From the NCBI GenBank assembly GCA_030146615.1, contig JASLBL010000152.1, forward strand, positions 1 through 18,153: a stretch of 18,153 nt of DNA, in the 5' to 3' direction. Positions within the stretch are counted from its first letter, which is position 1. The number at the start of each line of letters is the position of its first letter. Made by a program: the position numbers and the translations under genes. Source of the DNA: Actinomycetes bacterium (lineage in GTDB: Bacteria; Actinomycetota; CALGFH01). Under the pieces are notes generated by a model, which did no database searches, was not told the DNA's origin, and saw only the letters and a program-made list of their open reading frames with translations. Below, piece after piece: positions 7,850-14,159 of this stretch.

Positions 7850-8221
7850 ATGAGTCAGTACCTGTTGTCCACCTACGCCGTGGAGGGTGAGGTCCCTGGG
7901 GCGCCAAGGACGCCCGAGGCGATGCGGGCGTTCATGGAGCGGGTCGCTGCCTTGGAGGCCGAGATGGAGGCGAGCGGTACGTTCGTCTTCGGTGGCGCAC
8001 TCCATGGCCCTGACGCGGCGACCGTCGTCCGCGCGGGTGGCGGCGATCCGGTCATGACTGACGGGCCGTTCGTTGAGGCCAAAGAGCACGTCGCCGGGTT
8101 CTACGTCATCAACGCCGACGACCTCGACGCAGCGCTGGCCTGGGCCGGTAAGGTCGTGGACGCAACCAACCATCCGATCGAGGTCCGCCCATTTCGAGCG
8201 ACCGGGCGCGTCGAGGCGTGA
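7850..8221 (+). CDS. YCII-related / DGPF-domain protein
   Basis: This 123-residue protein has the DGPF motif in VMTDGPFVEAKEHVAGFYVI (residues about 65-84) and the beginning MSQYLLSTYAVEG typical of the family. A RAFMERVAALEAEMEASGTFVFGGAL helix-strand unit precedes the motif. The ferredoxin-like dimeric fold of YCII relatives is expected. ATG 7850 follows GGGAGGAG (7838-7845) at good spacing. The stop TGA overlaps the GTG start of the sigma factor (GTGA, 8218-8221). DGPF proteins next to ECF42 sigma factors are a well-documented pairing in actinobacteria; a role in signal sensing or in the response under the sigma factor has been suggested but the biochemical activity is not established. It is cytoplasmic, with no signal peptide or membrane segment. 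Confidence 0.9.
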   Translation: MSQYLLSTYAVEGEVPGAPRTPEAMRAFMERVAALEAEMEASGTFVFGGALHGPDAATVVRAGGGDPVMTDGPFVEAKEHVAGFYVINADDLDAALAWAGKVVDATNHPIEVRPFRATGRVEA

Positions 8222-9525
8222 CCCACGCGCTCGACGCACATGGGGAAGCGACCGGTGTTGAGCGGGTGTTCCGTGAGGTGTACGGCCAAGCGGTGGCAAC
8301 GCTGGTCCGCGTCGTCGGTGACATCACCCTTGCCGAAGACGCCGTCCAGGACGCGTTCGTCGTGGCAAGCGACCGGTGGCGGCGCGACGGCATCCCACCC
8401 AACCCAGCGGGGTGGATCGTGACGACCGCACGAAACCGTGCGGTCGATGAGCTTCGCCGTTCGGCCCGTGGCCGGGAGCTCCATGAACAGTTCGGTGCGG
8501 TCGCAACCCCATCGCGCGGCCCGGGCATGAAGGAGTGGGGAGAGGACGGACCGGTGAGGGACGACCAGCTCCGACTGATCTTCACCTGCTGCCATCCGGC
8601 GTTGCGAACCGAGCACCACCTGGCCTTGACCCTGCGGCTGCTCGGCGGCCTGAGCGTGGATGAGGTGGCCCGCTCGTTCCTGGTCAGCGAGTCGACGATG
8701 GCCAAGCGGCTCGTCCGCGCCAAGTACAAGATCAAGGCCGCCAAGATCCCCTACCGCGTGCCGGAAGAAGCCGACCTGCCTGAGCGGCTCCGGTCGGTCC
8801 TGTCGGTTGTGTACCTCATCTACAACACCGGGCTCGACGGTCCGGAACGGACCTCGTTGCGGAGCGAGGCAATTCGGCTCGCTCGCGCGCTCGTCGAGTT
8901 GCTGCCCGACGAGCCCGAAGCGGCAGGGCTGCTCGCGTTGCTGCTGCTCAGTGAGTCACGGGTGCCGGCCCGCACGGCCGAGGGTGCCCTGGTGCTCCTG
9001 CGCGAGCAGGACCGGACCACGTGGGACCGCACGATGATCGACGAGGGACATGCAATCGTGCGCGCCTGTATCCGCCGCGGCCGACCAGGTCCCTTCCAAC
9101 TCCAGGCCGCGATCCAGGCCGTGCACTGCCACGCCGACTCGTTCGAAGCAACCGACTGGCCTCAGATCGTCGCGCTCTACGATCACCTGTTTGCGGTCAT
9201 GCCCACCCCCGTGGTTGCGCTCAATCGGGCCATCGCCATCGCCGAGATCGAGGGTCCCGGCGCTGCGCTCGCGACGCTCGACGCGATCGCAGCGGACCTC
9301 GATAACTATCACCTGCTGCACGCAGCCCGCGGCACCATGTTGCGTCGGCTTGGACAACGAGCCGCCGCGCGGGCCGCGTTCGAACGCGCCGCCCAGCTGG
9401 CAGCGACGGACGTGGACCGGCGGTTCCTCGCGCAACAGATCGAGGAGTTGGCCGAGGACGGAGCGCTCATGCAGCGCCCGCCGGGCGGATGGACTGGATC
9501 AATGAACGAACCAAGGGCGCCCTGA
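8218..9525 (+). CDS. ECF42-like RNA polymerase sigma factor with C-terminal extension
   Basis: The 435-residue protein begins with a sigma-2 domain (residues about 14-80: VFREVYGQAVATLVRVVGDITLAEDAVQDAFVVASDRW, then NPAGWIVTTARNRAVDELRR). A sigma-4 domain follows at about 118-180 (DQLRLIFTCCHPAL, then the helix-turn-helix GLSVDEVARSFLVSESTMAKRLVRAKYKI). Residues about 190-425 form the long extension (AIRLARALVELLPDEPEAAGLLALLLL; HADSFEATDWPQIVALYDHL; VVALNRAIAIAE; AARGTMLRRLG) with TPR-like helical character, typical of ECF42; no anti-sigma gene is present, as usual for this group. GTG 8218 overlaps the DGPF stop, so translation is coupled. The native end was probably near EELAED; the last 12 or so codons (GGWTGSMNEPRAP) coincide with an IS remnant, so the C-terminus may be altered. 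Its targets probably include the DGPF gene. Confidence 0.92.
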   Translation: MTHALDAHGEATGVERVFREVYGQAVATLVRVVGDITLAEDAVQDAFVVASDRWRRDGIPPNPAGWIVTTARNRAVDELRRSARGRELHEQFGAVATPSRGPGMKEWGEDGPVRDDQLRLIFTCCHPALRTEHHLALTLRLLGGLSVDEVARSFLVSESTMAKRLVRAKYKIKAAKIPYRVPEEADLPERLRSVLSVVYLIYNTGLDGPERTSLRSEAIRLARALVELLPDEPEAAGLLALLLLSESRVPARTAEGALVLLREQDRTTWDRTMIDEGHAIVRACIRRGRPGPFQLQAAIQAVHCHADSFEATDWPQIVALYDHLFAVMPTPVVALNRAIAIAEIEGPGAALATLDAIAADLDNYHLLHAARGTMLRRLGQRAAARAAFERAAQLAATDVDRRFLAQQIEELAEDGALMQRPPGGWTGSMNEPRAP

Positions 9526-9623
9526 TCGCTCCTGCAGCGGCTGCTGGCCCTGACCGCGGCGATCTGGCACAACCGCACCACCGGCCAGCCGGTCCTGCGC
9601 TGCTGCTCGCCTACGACCACTGA
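9488..9623 (+). pseudogene. C-terminal remnant of an IS982-like transposase
   Basis: In the frame starting near 9529 the translation LLQRLLALTAAIWHNRTTGQPVLR resembles the last 30 residues of actinobacterial IS982-type transposases. In another frame the region begins MDWINERTKGAL and ends LLAYDH with a TGA at 9621-9623, again matching the expected termini. At least two frame changes and a missing internal segment make it a fragment. It overlaps the last codons of the sigma factor. The family name rests on remembered similarity and is moderate in certainty; only the C-terminus is left. Confidence 0.55.
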
Positions 9624-9700
9624 CAACCCTTGGAATCAATCGTCGAGATCACCGGTTCAGGGCGTGCCCGCCCACATCGATCCGAGAAAGGGGCTGGACT

Positions 9701-9751
9701 ATGACCGCCGATCAGCGGATCCACGAACTGATCATCCGATCGAGGCTATCG
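9701..9751 (+). pseudogene. 5' end of an unidentified gene cut by the first IS3 element
   Basis: ATG 9701 follows AAAGGGG (9687-9693) at proper spacing and encodes MTADQRIHELIIRSRLS before the IS3-like sequence begins at about 9752; the frame stops inside the IS at 9758-9760. A good ribosome site, charged start and abrupt junction suggest the first 17 codons of a real gene. The rest is not found in this window and the product is not recognised. It may instead belong to an older transposase. Confidence 0.4.
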
Positions 9752-9782
9752 TGGAGTTGACCCGGCTTGGTGGACACCCAAG

Positions 9783-10109
9783 ATGAGGGCCCTGGCCTCG
9801 AGATGGGAGTCCGATGCCACGCCCCGACGGTTCTTCCCGCCGGAGTACAAGGCTGAAGTCGTCGAGCTGATCCGGACCACCGGCAAGGCGGTCGGCCAGG
9901 TCGCCCGAGAGCTGGACCTGACCGAGACCGCGGTCCGCGAGTGGGTCAAGCGCGCCGACCTGGATGCCGGCCGGCGCAGCGACGGCCTCACCACCGCCGA
10001 GCGTGATGAGCTGCGCCGGTTGCGTCGTGAGGTCCGGGATCTGCGTGAGGAGCGTGAGATCCTGCGCAAGGCCGCGGTTTTCTTTGCCCGGGAGACCGGT
10101 CACCGGTGA
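9783..10109 (+). pseudogene. IS3-family OrfA, copy A, start region shifted by an indel
   Basis: The protein RRFFPPEYKAEVVELIRTTGK...LDLTETAVREWVKRADLD is the helix-turn-helix DNA-binding OrfA of IS3 elements. Its C-terminal leucine-zipper-like segment is ERDELRRLRREVRDLREEREILRKAAVFFARE. Compared with copy B (13050), the expected ATG (9813 region, ATGCCACG) is one base out of frame because a base is missing before the CGGTTCTTC codons. The frame is kept open only by an upstream ATG at 9783 that adds an unrelated 12 or so residues. It may still be made, but its N-terminus is not native. It overlaps orfB by the GTGA at 10106-10109 and is about 87% identical to the copy B protein by eye. Confidence 0.8.
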
Positions 10110-10702
10110 GCTGCTATCGGCTGATCGACGCGGAGAAGGCACACCACCAGGTCTCCCGACTCTGTCGCGTGCTGGGTGTGGCACGCGCCGGCTACTACGC
10201 CTGGGCGTCGCGCCTGCCGTCGCGGCGGACGCTGGACGACGCCTACCTCGGCGAACAGATCCGCCAGGTCCATGCCCGCAGCCGGGGCACCTATGGTGCT
10301 CCTCGCGTGCACGCCGAGCTGCGGCTGGGCCTGGACATCTGGGTTGGCCGCAAACGGGTCGCCCGCCTGATGCGCGAGCATGGCCTGCAGGGCGTCCACC
10401 GCCGCCGGCGGCACGGGTCGACGCGCCGCGACCCGACCGCCACACCAGCGCCGGATCTGGTCGAGCGGAACTTCCTGCCGCCAGGGCCGGACCGGCTGTG
10501 GGTGGCCGACCTCACCCAGCAGCGCACCGGCGAGGGCTGGCTGTACCTCGCGGTGGTCCTGGACGCCTTCTCACGGCGGGTCGTCGGCTGGTCGATGGCC
10601 GACCACCTGCGCACCGAGCTCGTCCGGGACGCCCTCGACATGGCCATCGCCCAGCGCCATCCCACCGCCGGCCTGGTGCATCACAGTGATCACGGCTGCC
10701 AG
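10106..10702 (+). pseudogene. IS3-family OrfB transposase, copy A, truncated by IS30
   Basis: From GTG 10106 (overlapping the orfA stop, in the -1 frame) the sequence is a typical IS3 OrfB: YRLIDAEKAHHQVSRLCRVLGVARAGYYAW, the HTH_21 region SRGTYGAPRVHAELR, then the rve catalytic domain. The first Asp is in LWVADLTQQ and the second in VHHSDHGCQ. Relatives continue with about 75 more residues containing the catalytic Glu; here the reading passes into IS30 sequence after Gln at 10700-10702 and the frame ends at 10816 with unrelated residues. No functional transposase can be made. Confidence 0.9.
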
Positions 10703-12157
10703 CTCAGGCTCAAGGGGTCGTTGCAACACCGCCTGCTGTTAATGGGTGTGACAGTAGCTCGTCGAGGGCTTCGGCGGGAGTTCTCCAGTCCAGGGTCTTG
10801 CGGGGTCGGCTGTTGAGGGCAGCCGCGACGGCGGCGAGGTCGTCGGCGCTGTGTTTGCTCAGGTCGGTGCCCTTGGGGAAGTACTGGCGCAACAGCCCGT
10901 TGGTGTTCTCGTTGGTGCCGCGCTGCCAGGGGCTGTGCGGATCGCAGAAGTAGACCTGCAGGCCGGTGTCGATCCGTCGCTGGGCGTGCTGGGCCAGCTC
11001 CGCGCCCTGATCCCAGGTCAACGATCGGCGCAACTGCTCGGGCAGCGTCACGATCGAGGTGACGATGGCGTCACGGACCGCCAGGGCGCCGTGGCCGGCC
11101 AACGCAGGGCCGTTGTGGACCCGAGCCTGGTCGCCATGGCCGTGCATGCGGGGCAGGTGCAGCAGCATCGTGAACCGCGTGGTGCGCTCCACCAGCGTCC
11201 CGATCGCCGAGCTGCCCAGCCCCAGGATGAGGTCGCCTTCCCAGTGCCCAGGCACCGCACGATCCTCAACCTCGGCCGGCCGCTGGCTGATCAGGACCTC
11301 CGGGGTGACGAACTGCTTGCCCCGCCCCCGGGTGCGTGCCCTTGGCACCCGCAGCGCCCGTCCGGTGCGCAGGCACGCGGTCAGCTCACGACGCAGCGCG
11401 CCGCGGCCCTGGACATACAAGGCCTGGTAGATCGCCTCGTGGGAGATCCGCATTCGACCCATCATCGGGGAAGTCGACCCGCAGCCGGCCCGCGATCTGC
11501 TCCGGACTCCACGACCTGGCCCAGCGCCGGTCCTTGCGGCGGCCGTGACGGCGCCCGATCCAGCGAACCTCCGGGCCTGGCACCGTCGTCCCGTCAGGCG
11601 TGGTGACCAGTCCAGCAAGGCGGTCCTGCACGTACTGGCGCAGCGCGTCGTTGGCGGCGAGCTTGGCGACCTGTGGGCGCCTGGCACACCGATCGGCGTG
11701 CCACTGCGCGGTCGTGGCCCGGTACTCCAGCACGCCGCCACGGGTCGCGGCGTTGCGGCGTAGCTCACGCGAGATCGTCGACGCCGACCGGCCGACCCGA
11801 CGAGCGATCTGGCGCACCCCGCAGCCCCGGGCCTTGAGGACGGCGATCTCCTCGCGCTCGGCGAACGACAGGTAGCGGCCCGACACCTGGGCCAGGTTGA
11901 TCGATGGCATGCCGCCACTTTCACGGAACCACCGAGTCCCCACCGCCTCGGACACCCCGCACGCCACAGCGGCGTCCTCGCTGGACAGCCCGTGCGCGAT
12001 CGCCTTCCAGAACCGTTGCCGATGCTCACGCCGCGCCACCGGCGGCCGGCCAGGCGACCGCATCGGCGGCCTCCCTGTCGCCGTCGCAGCCCAACCCCGT
12101 GGTCGTCCCATCCACACCCTCGGTGCTCGGGTGTTGCGACGACCGGTTGAATCCGCC
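10703..12157 (-). mobile_element. IS30-family insertion sequence, both ends present
   Basis: The 1455-bp element has imperfect inverted ends. Starting at 10703 the left end and, on the other strand, starting at 12157 the right end align without gaps for 28 bp at about 20 identities, with a shared TCAA, GGTCGT and GCAACACC core. The transposase gene is on the minus strand (12063 to 10710). Both ends abut IS3-type sequence cut at the codon for the same Gln. Flanking target duplication is not evident. Exact outermost bases are uncertain by one to three nucleotides. Confidence 0.85.
10710..12063 (-). pseudogene. IS30-family transposase, one frameshift
   Basis: Reading on the minus strand from ATG 12063, the first part (to about 11455) has the IS30 N-terminal helices: SPGRPPVARREHRQRFWKAI, then YLSFAEREEIAVLKARGCGV and the HTH RQIARRVGRSASTISRELRRNA. 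It ends as SPEQIAGRLRVDFPDDG. The second part continues in another frame as MRISHEAIYQALYVQGRGAL and contains the full DDE core: GHWEGDLILG (first Asp), LTWDQGAEL (second Asp), PWQRGTNENTNGLLRQYFPKG (Glu). It stops at 10710-10712 after GGVATTP. One extra base near 11454-11456 explains the break. Fused length is about 450 residues, as usual for this actinobacterial group. DNA-binding and catalytic halves are split, so it is likely inactive. Confidence 0.9.
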
Positions 12158-12757
12158 CTGGCAGCCCCTGTCGGAGTGATGGACCACCCCCTCCAGCTGA
12201 GCCTGCCGGCGCCAGATGGCCATGTCGAGGGCGTCCAGGGCCAGGTCGGTGCGCAGGTGATCGGCCATCGACCACCCGACGATCCGGCGGGAGAACGCGT
12301 CCAGCACGACGGCGAGGTACAGCCAGCCTTGGCCGGTGCGCTGTTGGGTGATGTCGGCCACCCACAGCCGATCCGGTGCCGGTGGAGTGAAGTTGCGCTC
12401 GACCAGATCCGGTGTTGGGGCGGCTTGTGGGTCGCGGCGGGTCAGGCCGCGCAGCCGGCGTCGATGGCAGCCTTGGAGGCCAGCGGCACGCAGCAGCCGG
12501 GCGACTCGCTTGCGGCCAACCCAGATGTCCAGGCCCAGCCGCAGCTCGGCGTGCACGCGAGGAGCACCATAGGTCCCGCGGCTGCGGGCATGGATCTGGC
12601 GGATTTGGTCGGTGAGCGCCTGGTCAGCCAGCGTGCGCGGCGAAGCTGGACGCGAGGTGAAGGCGTAATAGCCCGCGCCTGCCACACCCAGCACGCGGGC
12701 CAGACGGGAGACAGGATGGTGGGCTTTCTCCTGATCGATCAGCCGATAGCAGCTCAC
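12158..12757 (-). pseudogene. IS3-family OrfB transposase, copy B, truncated by IS30
   Basis: From GTG 12757 (GTGA overlap with its orfA) the sequence is the same type of OrfB as copy A: YRLIDQEKAHHPVSRLARVLGV, SRGTYGAPRVHAELRLGLDIWVGRKRVARL, LWVADITQQ (first Asp) and VVHHSDRGCQ (second Asp). The IS3 match ends at 12158 after the Gln codon, where IS30-family sequence starts; the catalytic Glu half is missing. Reading continues into IS30 to 12026 with unrelated residues. The residues differ from copy A at many positions, so this is a related but distinct element and not a recent duplicate. Confidence 0.9.
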
Positions 12758-13050
12758 CGGTGATCGGTCTCCCTGGCGAAGAAAACCGCGGCCTTGCGGA
12801 GGATCTCGCGCTCCTCACGCAGCTCCCGGACCTCGCGGCGTAGCCGACCCAGCTCCTCCCGCTCAGCGGTGGTCAGCCCATCGGTGCGGCGGCCGGTGTC
12901 CAGGTCAGCTTGGCGAACCCACAGGCGGACTGCGGTCTCGGTCAGGTCCAGCTCGCGGGCGACCTGGCCGACGGTCTTGCCGGTGCTGCGGATGAGCTCG
13001 ACGACCTCAGCCTTGTACTCCGGCGGGAAGAACCGGCGTAGTCGTGGCAT
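12754..13050 (-). CDS. IS3-family OrfA, copy B, intact
   Basis: The 98-residue protein starts MPRLRRFFPPEYKAEVV at ATG 13050, the natural start for this OrfA. It has a helix-turn-helix (QVARELDLTETAVRLWVRQA, residues about 32-51) followed by a coiled-coil-like EREELGRLRREVRELREEREILRKAAVFF used for multimerisation. It ends in TGA 12754-12756, overlapping the GTG of orfB. In IS3 elements OrfA alone regulates transposition and the OrfAB frameshift product is the transposase; a GGTTTTCTT stretch before the stop, shared by both copies, is a possible slippage site. With orfB cut, this can only act as a solo DNA-binding protein. Confidence 0.88.
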   Translation of the reverse strand: MPRLRRFFPPEYKAEVVELIRSTGKTVGQVARELDLTETAVRLWVRQADLDTGRRTDGLTTAEREELGRLRREVRELREEREILRKAAVFFARETDHR

Positions 13051-13112
13051 TGGACTCCCATCTCGAGGGCCAGGCCCTCATCTTGGGTGTCCACCAGACC
13101 GGGTCAACTCCA

Positions 13113-13507
13113 GCTCTCGTTCAGCACCACAGTTTGCCGGCTGGTGCCACCGGGTCCCGTGGCCGGCGTTCCTACGCGGCGGCGCCGGGGTCGAGGCCCT
13201 GGTCGGTGGCCGGCTGTGGGTCCTGCGCCTGCTGCTGGGCCTGCCCGCCGGGGTCGAGGTCGGCCTCCAGGGCCTGGTCGAGACCGTCGCCAACGGCCTC
13301 GAGCTCGACCTGGACGAATGGCTGCCTCGGGCCGTCGCCGCCGCCTTCCTCGATCCCCTGGTCGCCCTCGGCGTGGCCGACATCCGCCCACCACCGCCCC
13401 ATCCCGGCTCCGCCGTCCGCCTCGGGCCACGGGCCTCGACCGTCATCGCCTCGGCCCTGGTCGCCGCCGGAGAGGAGGTCTCCCTGGCCTCGACCCCGGC
13501 CAACTGA
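13113..13507 (+). pseudogene. C-terminal part of an unrecognised protein, 5' end cut by IS3 copy B
   Basis: The frame is open from the IS3 end to TGA 13505-13507 and has strong GC3 bias from about 13185 on, which supports real coding. The residues GVEALVGGRLWVLRLLLGLPAGVEVGLQGLVETVANGLELDLDEWL and the rest to VAAGEEVSLASTPAN form amphipathic helices with a possible membrane or membrane-associated segment (LWVLRLLLGLPAG). No start codon with a ribosome site is present, so the true N-terminus was probably lost when the IS3 element arrived. I do not recognise a family. It converges on the stress-protein-like pseudogene at 13578. Confidence 0.5.
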
Positions 13508-13522
13508 GGGCTGGGTTCAGGC

Positions 13523-13581
13523 CCTGGCGTCAGGTTCCGGGTCGGGTCCGGCGTCGGGCCTGGCGTCAGACCTGGCGTCAG
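13523..13581. repeat. Short repeat of CCTGGCGTCAG between convergent genes
   Basis: CCTGGCGTCAG occurs at 13523-13533, 13559-13569 and 13571-13581. The last two lie in a perfect 12-bp tandem (CCTGGCGTCAGA), and variants such as CCGGCGTCGGG fill the gap. The repeat reaches over the stop of the minus-strand gene. It may be simple slippage or a transcription-stop region; no hairpin is strong enough to call. Confidence 0.55.
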
Positions 13582-14032
13582 ACCGAGGGGCCGGCCTGGC
13601 CCGCGACGTGGGTGACGGGCAGCGAGGTGGCCCGCCGGATTCGCCGGGGGAGGTCCATCGCGATCCAGCGCGAGAGGCGCCGAGGAAGGGTGGAGACGAT
13701 CACCTCGTCGGCCTCCTCCCCGGCTGGCGATCTTGGGGATCGTGTCCAGCGGCATCGGCTCGACCACCTCACCGTCGGCCTCGGCCCCGGCCTCCCGGAG
13801 CCGGTTGAGCTCATGGCTCCAGGCGCGCTCCGGCCAGGGTCCTGGCGATCCTGTAGGCGCCGGGCAGCACGCCCTCCAGCCCGCCGGTGAACCAGCGGTC
13901 GGAGCCTTCGGTGTTGGTGACGGGCACGACCAGATAGAAGCGACTCGGGCCGGCGTCGATGCACTCGGCCAGCTTGGCCGTGAGCTGCTCACCGCCCAGG
14001 GTCTGGTTCGCCACGACGAGGTATCGACGCAT
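13578..14032 (-). pseudogene. Universal-stress-like small protein, two frameshifts
   Basis: ATG 14032 has GGTGAGG immediately upstream on the minus strand. The first part reads MRRYLVVANQTLGGEQLTAKLAECIDAGPSRFYLVVPVTNTEGSDRW to RTLAGAR. The match then moves frame near 13825 to SHELNRLREAGAEADGEVVEPMPLDTIPKIA, and again near 13735 to EEADEVIVSTLPRRLSRWIAMDLPRRIRRATSLPVTHVAG, ending at 13578. Together these give one protein of about 150 residues like the actinobacterial UspA-type alpha/beta proteins that begin MKRYLVVANQTLGG and end PVTHVVG. Two single-base changes are needed to restore it. It is divergent from the SRPBCC gene; the intervening 127 bp holds that gene's promoter. Confidence 0.75.
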
Positions 14033-14090
14033 GGCCTCACCCCTCAGGGCCGGGTTCGCCTGCTCCGAACGGTAGCCCGTCACGTCGCGG

Positions 14091-14119
14091 TTGACAGGCT
14101 AACAGTGTTCGCCTACCGT
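14091..14119 (+). promoter_or_regulatory. Sigma-70-type promoter of the SRPBCC-TetR operon
   Basis: A perfect -35 hexamer TTGACA (14091-14096), a 17-bp spacer and TACCGT (14114-14119) as -10 stand 41 bp before the SRPBCC ATG. The TSS should be near 14126, inside the second palindrome. This is by far the best promoter-like sequence in the window. Confidence 0.7.
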
Positions 14120-14138
14120 GGCTAACAACGTTAGCCAC
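14097..14138. promoter_or_regulatory. Two operator-like palindromes, probable TetR binding sites
   Basis: Box 2 (14118-14138) has perfect 9-bp arms, GTGGCTAAC and GTTAGCCAC, around a 3-bp centre. Box 1 (14097-14113) is GGCTAAC-AGT-GTTCGCC, the same core with one arm mismatch. Box 1 fills the spacer between -35 and -10, box 2 covers the end of the -10 and the expected start of transcription, and their centres are 23 bp apart. Such placement fits repression by the TetR-type protein encoded in the same operon (14615-15178). The assignment of TetR to these boxes is inference. Confidence 0.7.
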
Positions 14139-14159
14139 GATTGCTGGGAAGGAACCGGG

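Larger units (their letters stand above)
9752..10702 (+). mobile_element. IS3-family element, copy A, 3' part missing
   Basis: The left end is set by comparison with copy B (12158-13112): identity begins at TGGAGTTGACCCGG (9752) and continues through GGTGGACACCCAAGATGAGG in both. OrfA and OrfB follow in the IS3 arrangement. The element stops at 10702, after the codons for HSDHGCQ, where IS30-family sequence begins. The right inverted repeat and the end of orfB are absent, so the element is immobile and its target duplication cannot be checked. Confidence 0.85.
12158..13112 (-). mobile_element. IS3-family element, copy B, 3' part missing, inverted relative to copy A
   Basis: Its left end is the TGGAGTTGACCCGG sequence at 13112 reading leftward, equal to that of copy A. 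OrfA (13050-12754) and a truncated orfB follow. It ends at 12158 at the same codon where copy A ends. The two copies face each other with the IS30 element between them. No right inverted repeat is present. Confidence 0.85.

Noticed and set aside
5240..13112. Composite transposon carrying the ECF42 sigma pair
   Set aside because: The flanking elements are of different families (IS6 left, IS3/IS30 right), with no common ends or duplications, so they cannot mobilise the interval together.
13523..13581. CRISPR-like repeat array
   Set aside because: Units are only 11-12 bp, with no unique spacers of regular size and no cas genes.
13078..14040. 320-codon minus-strand frame across the repeat and the unknown ORF
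   Set aside because: Only its short middle part matches the stress-protein-like pseudogene; the rest is Pro/Thr/Arg-rich shadow of the plus-strand ORF and repeat.
14118..14159. GTG start for the SRPBCC gene at 14118
   Set aside because: It lies in the operator palindrome and upstream of the expected transcription start; ATG 14160 has a proper ribosome site and the family N-terminus.
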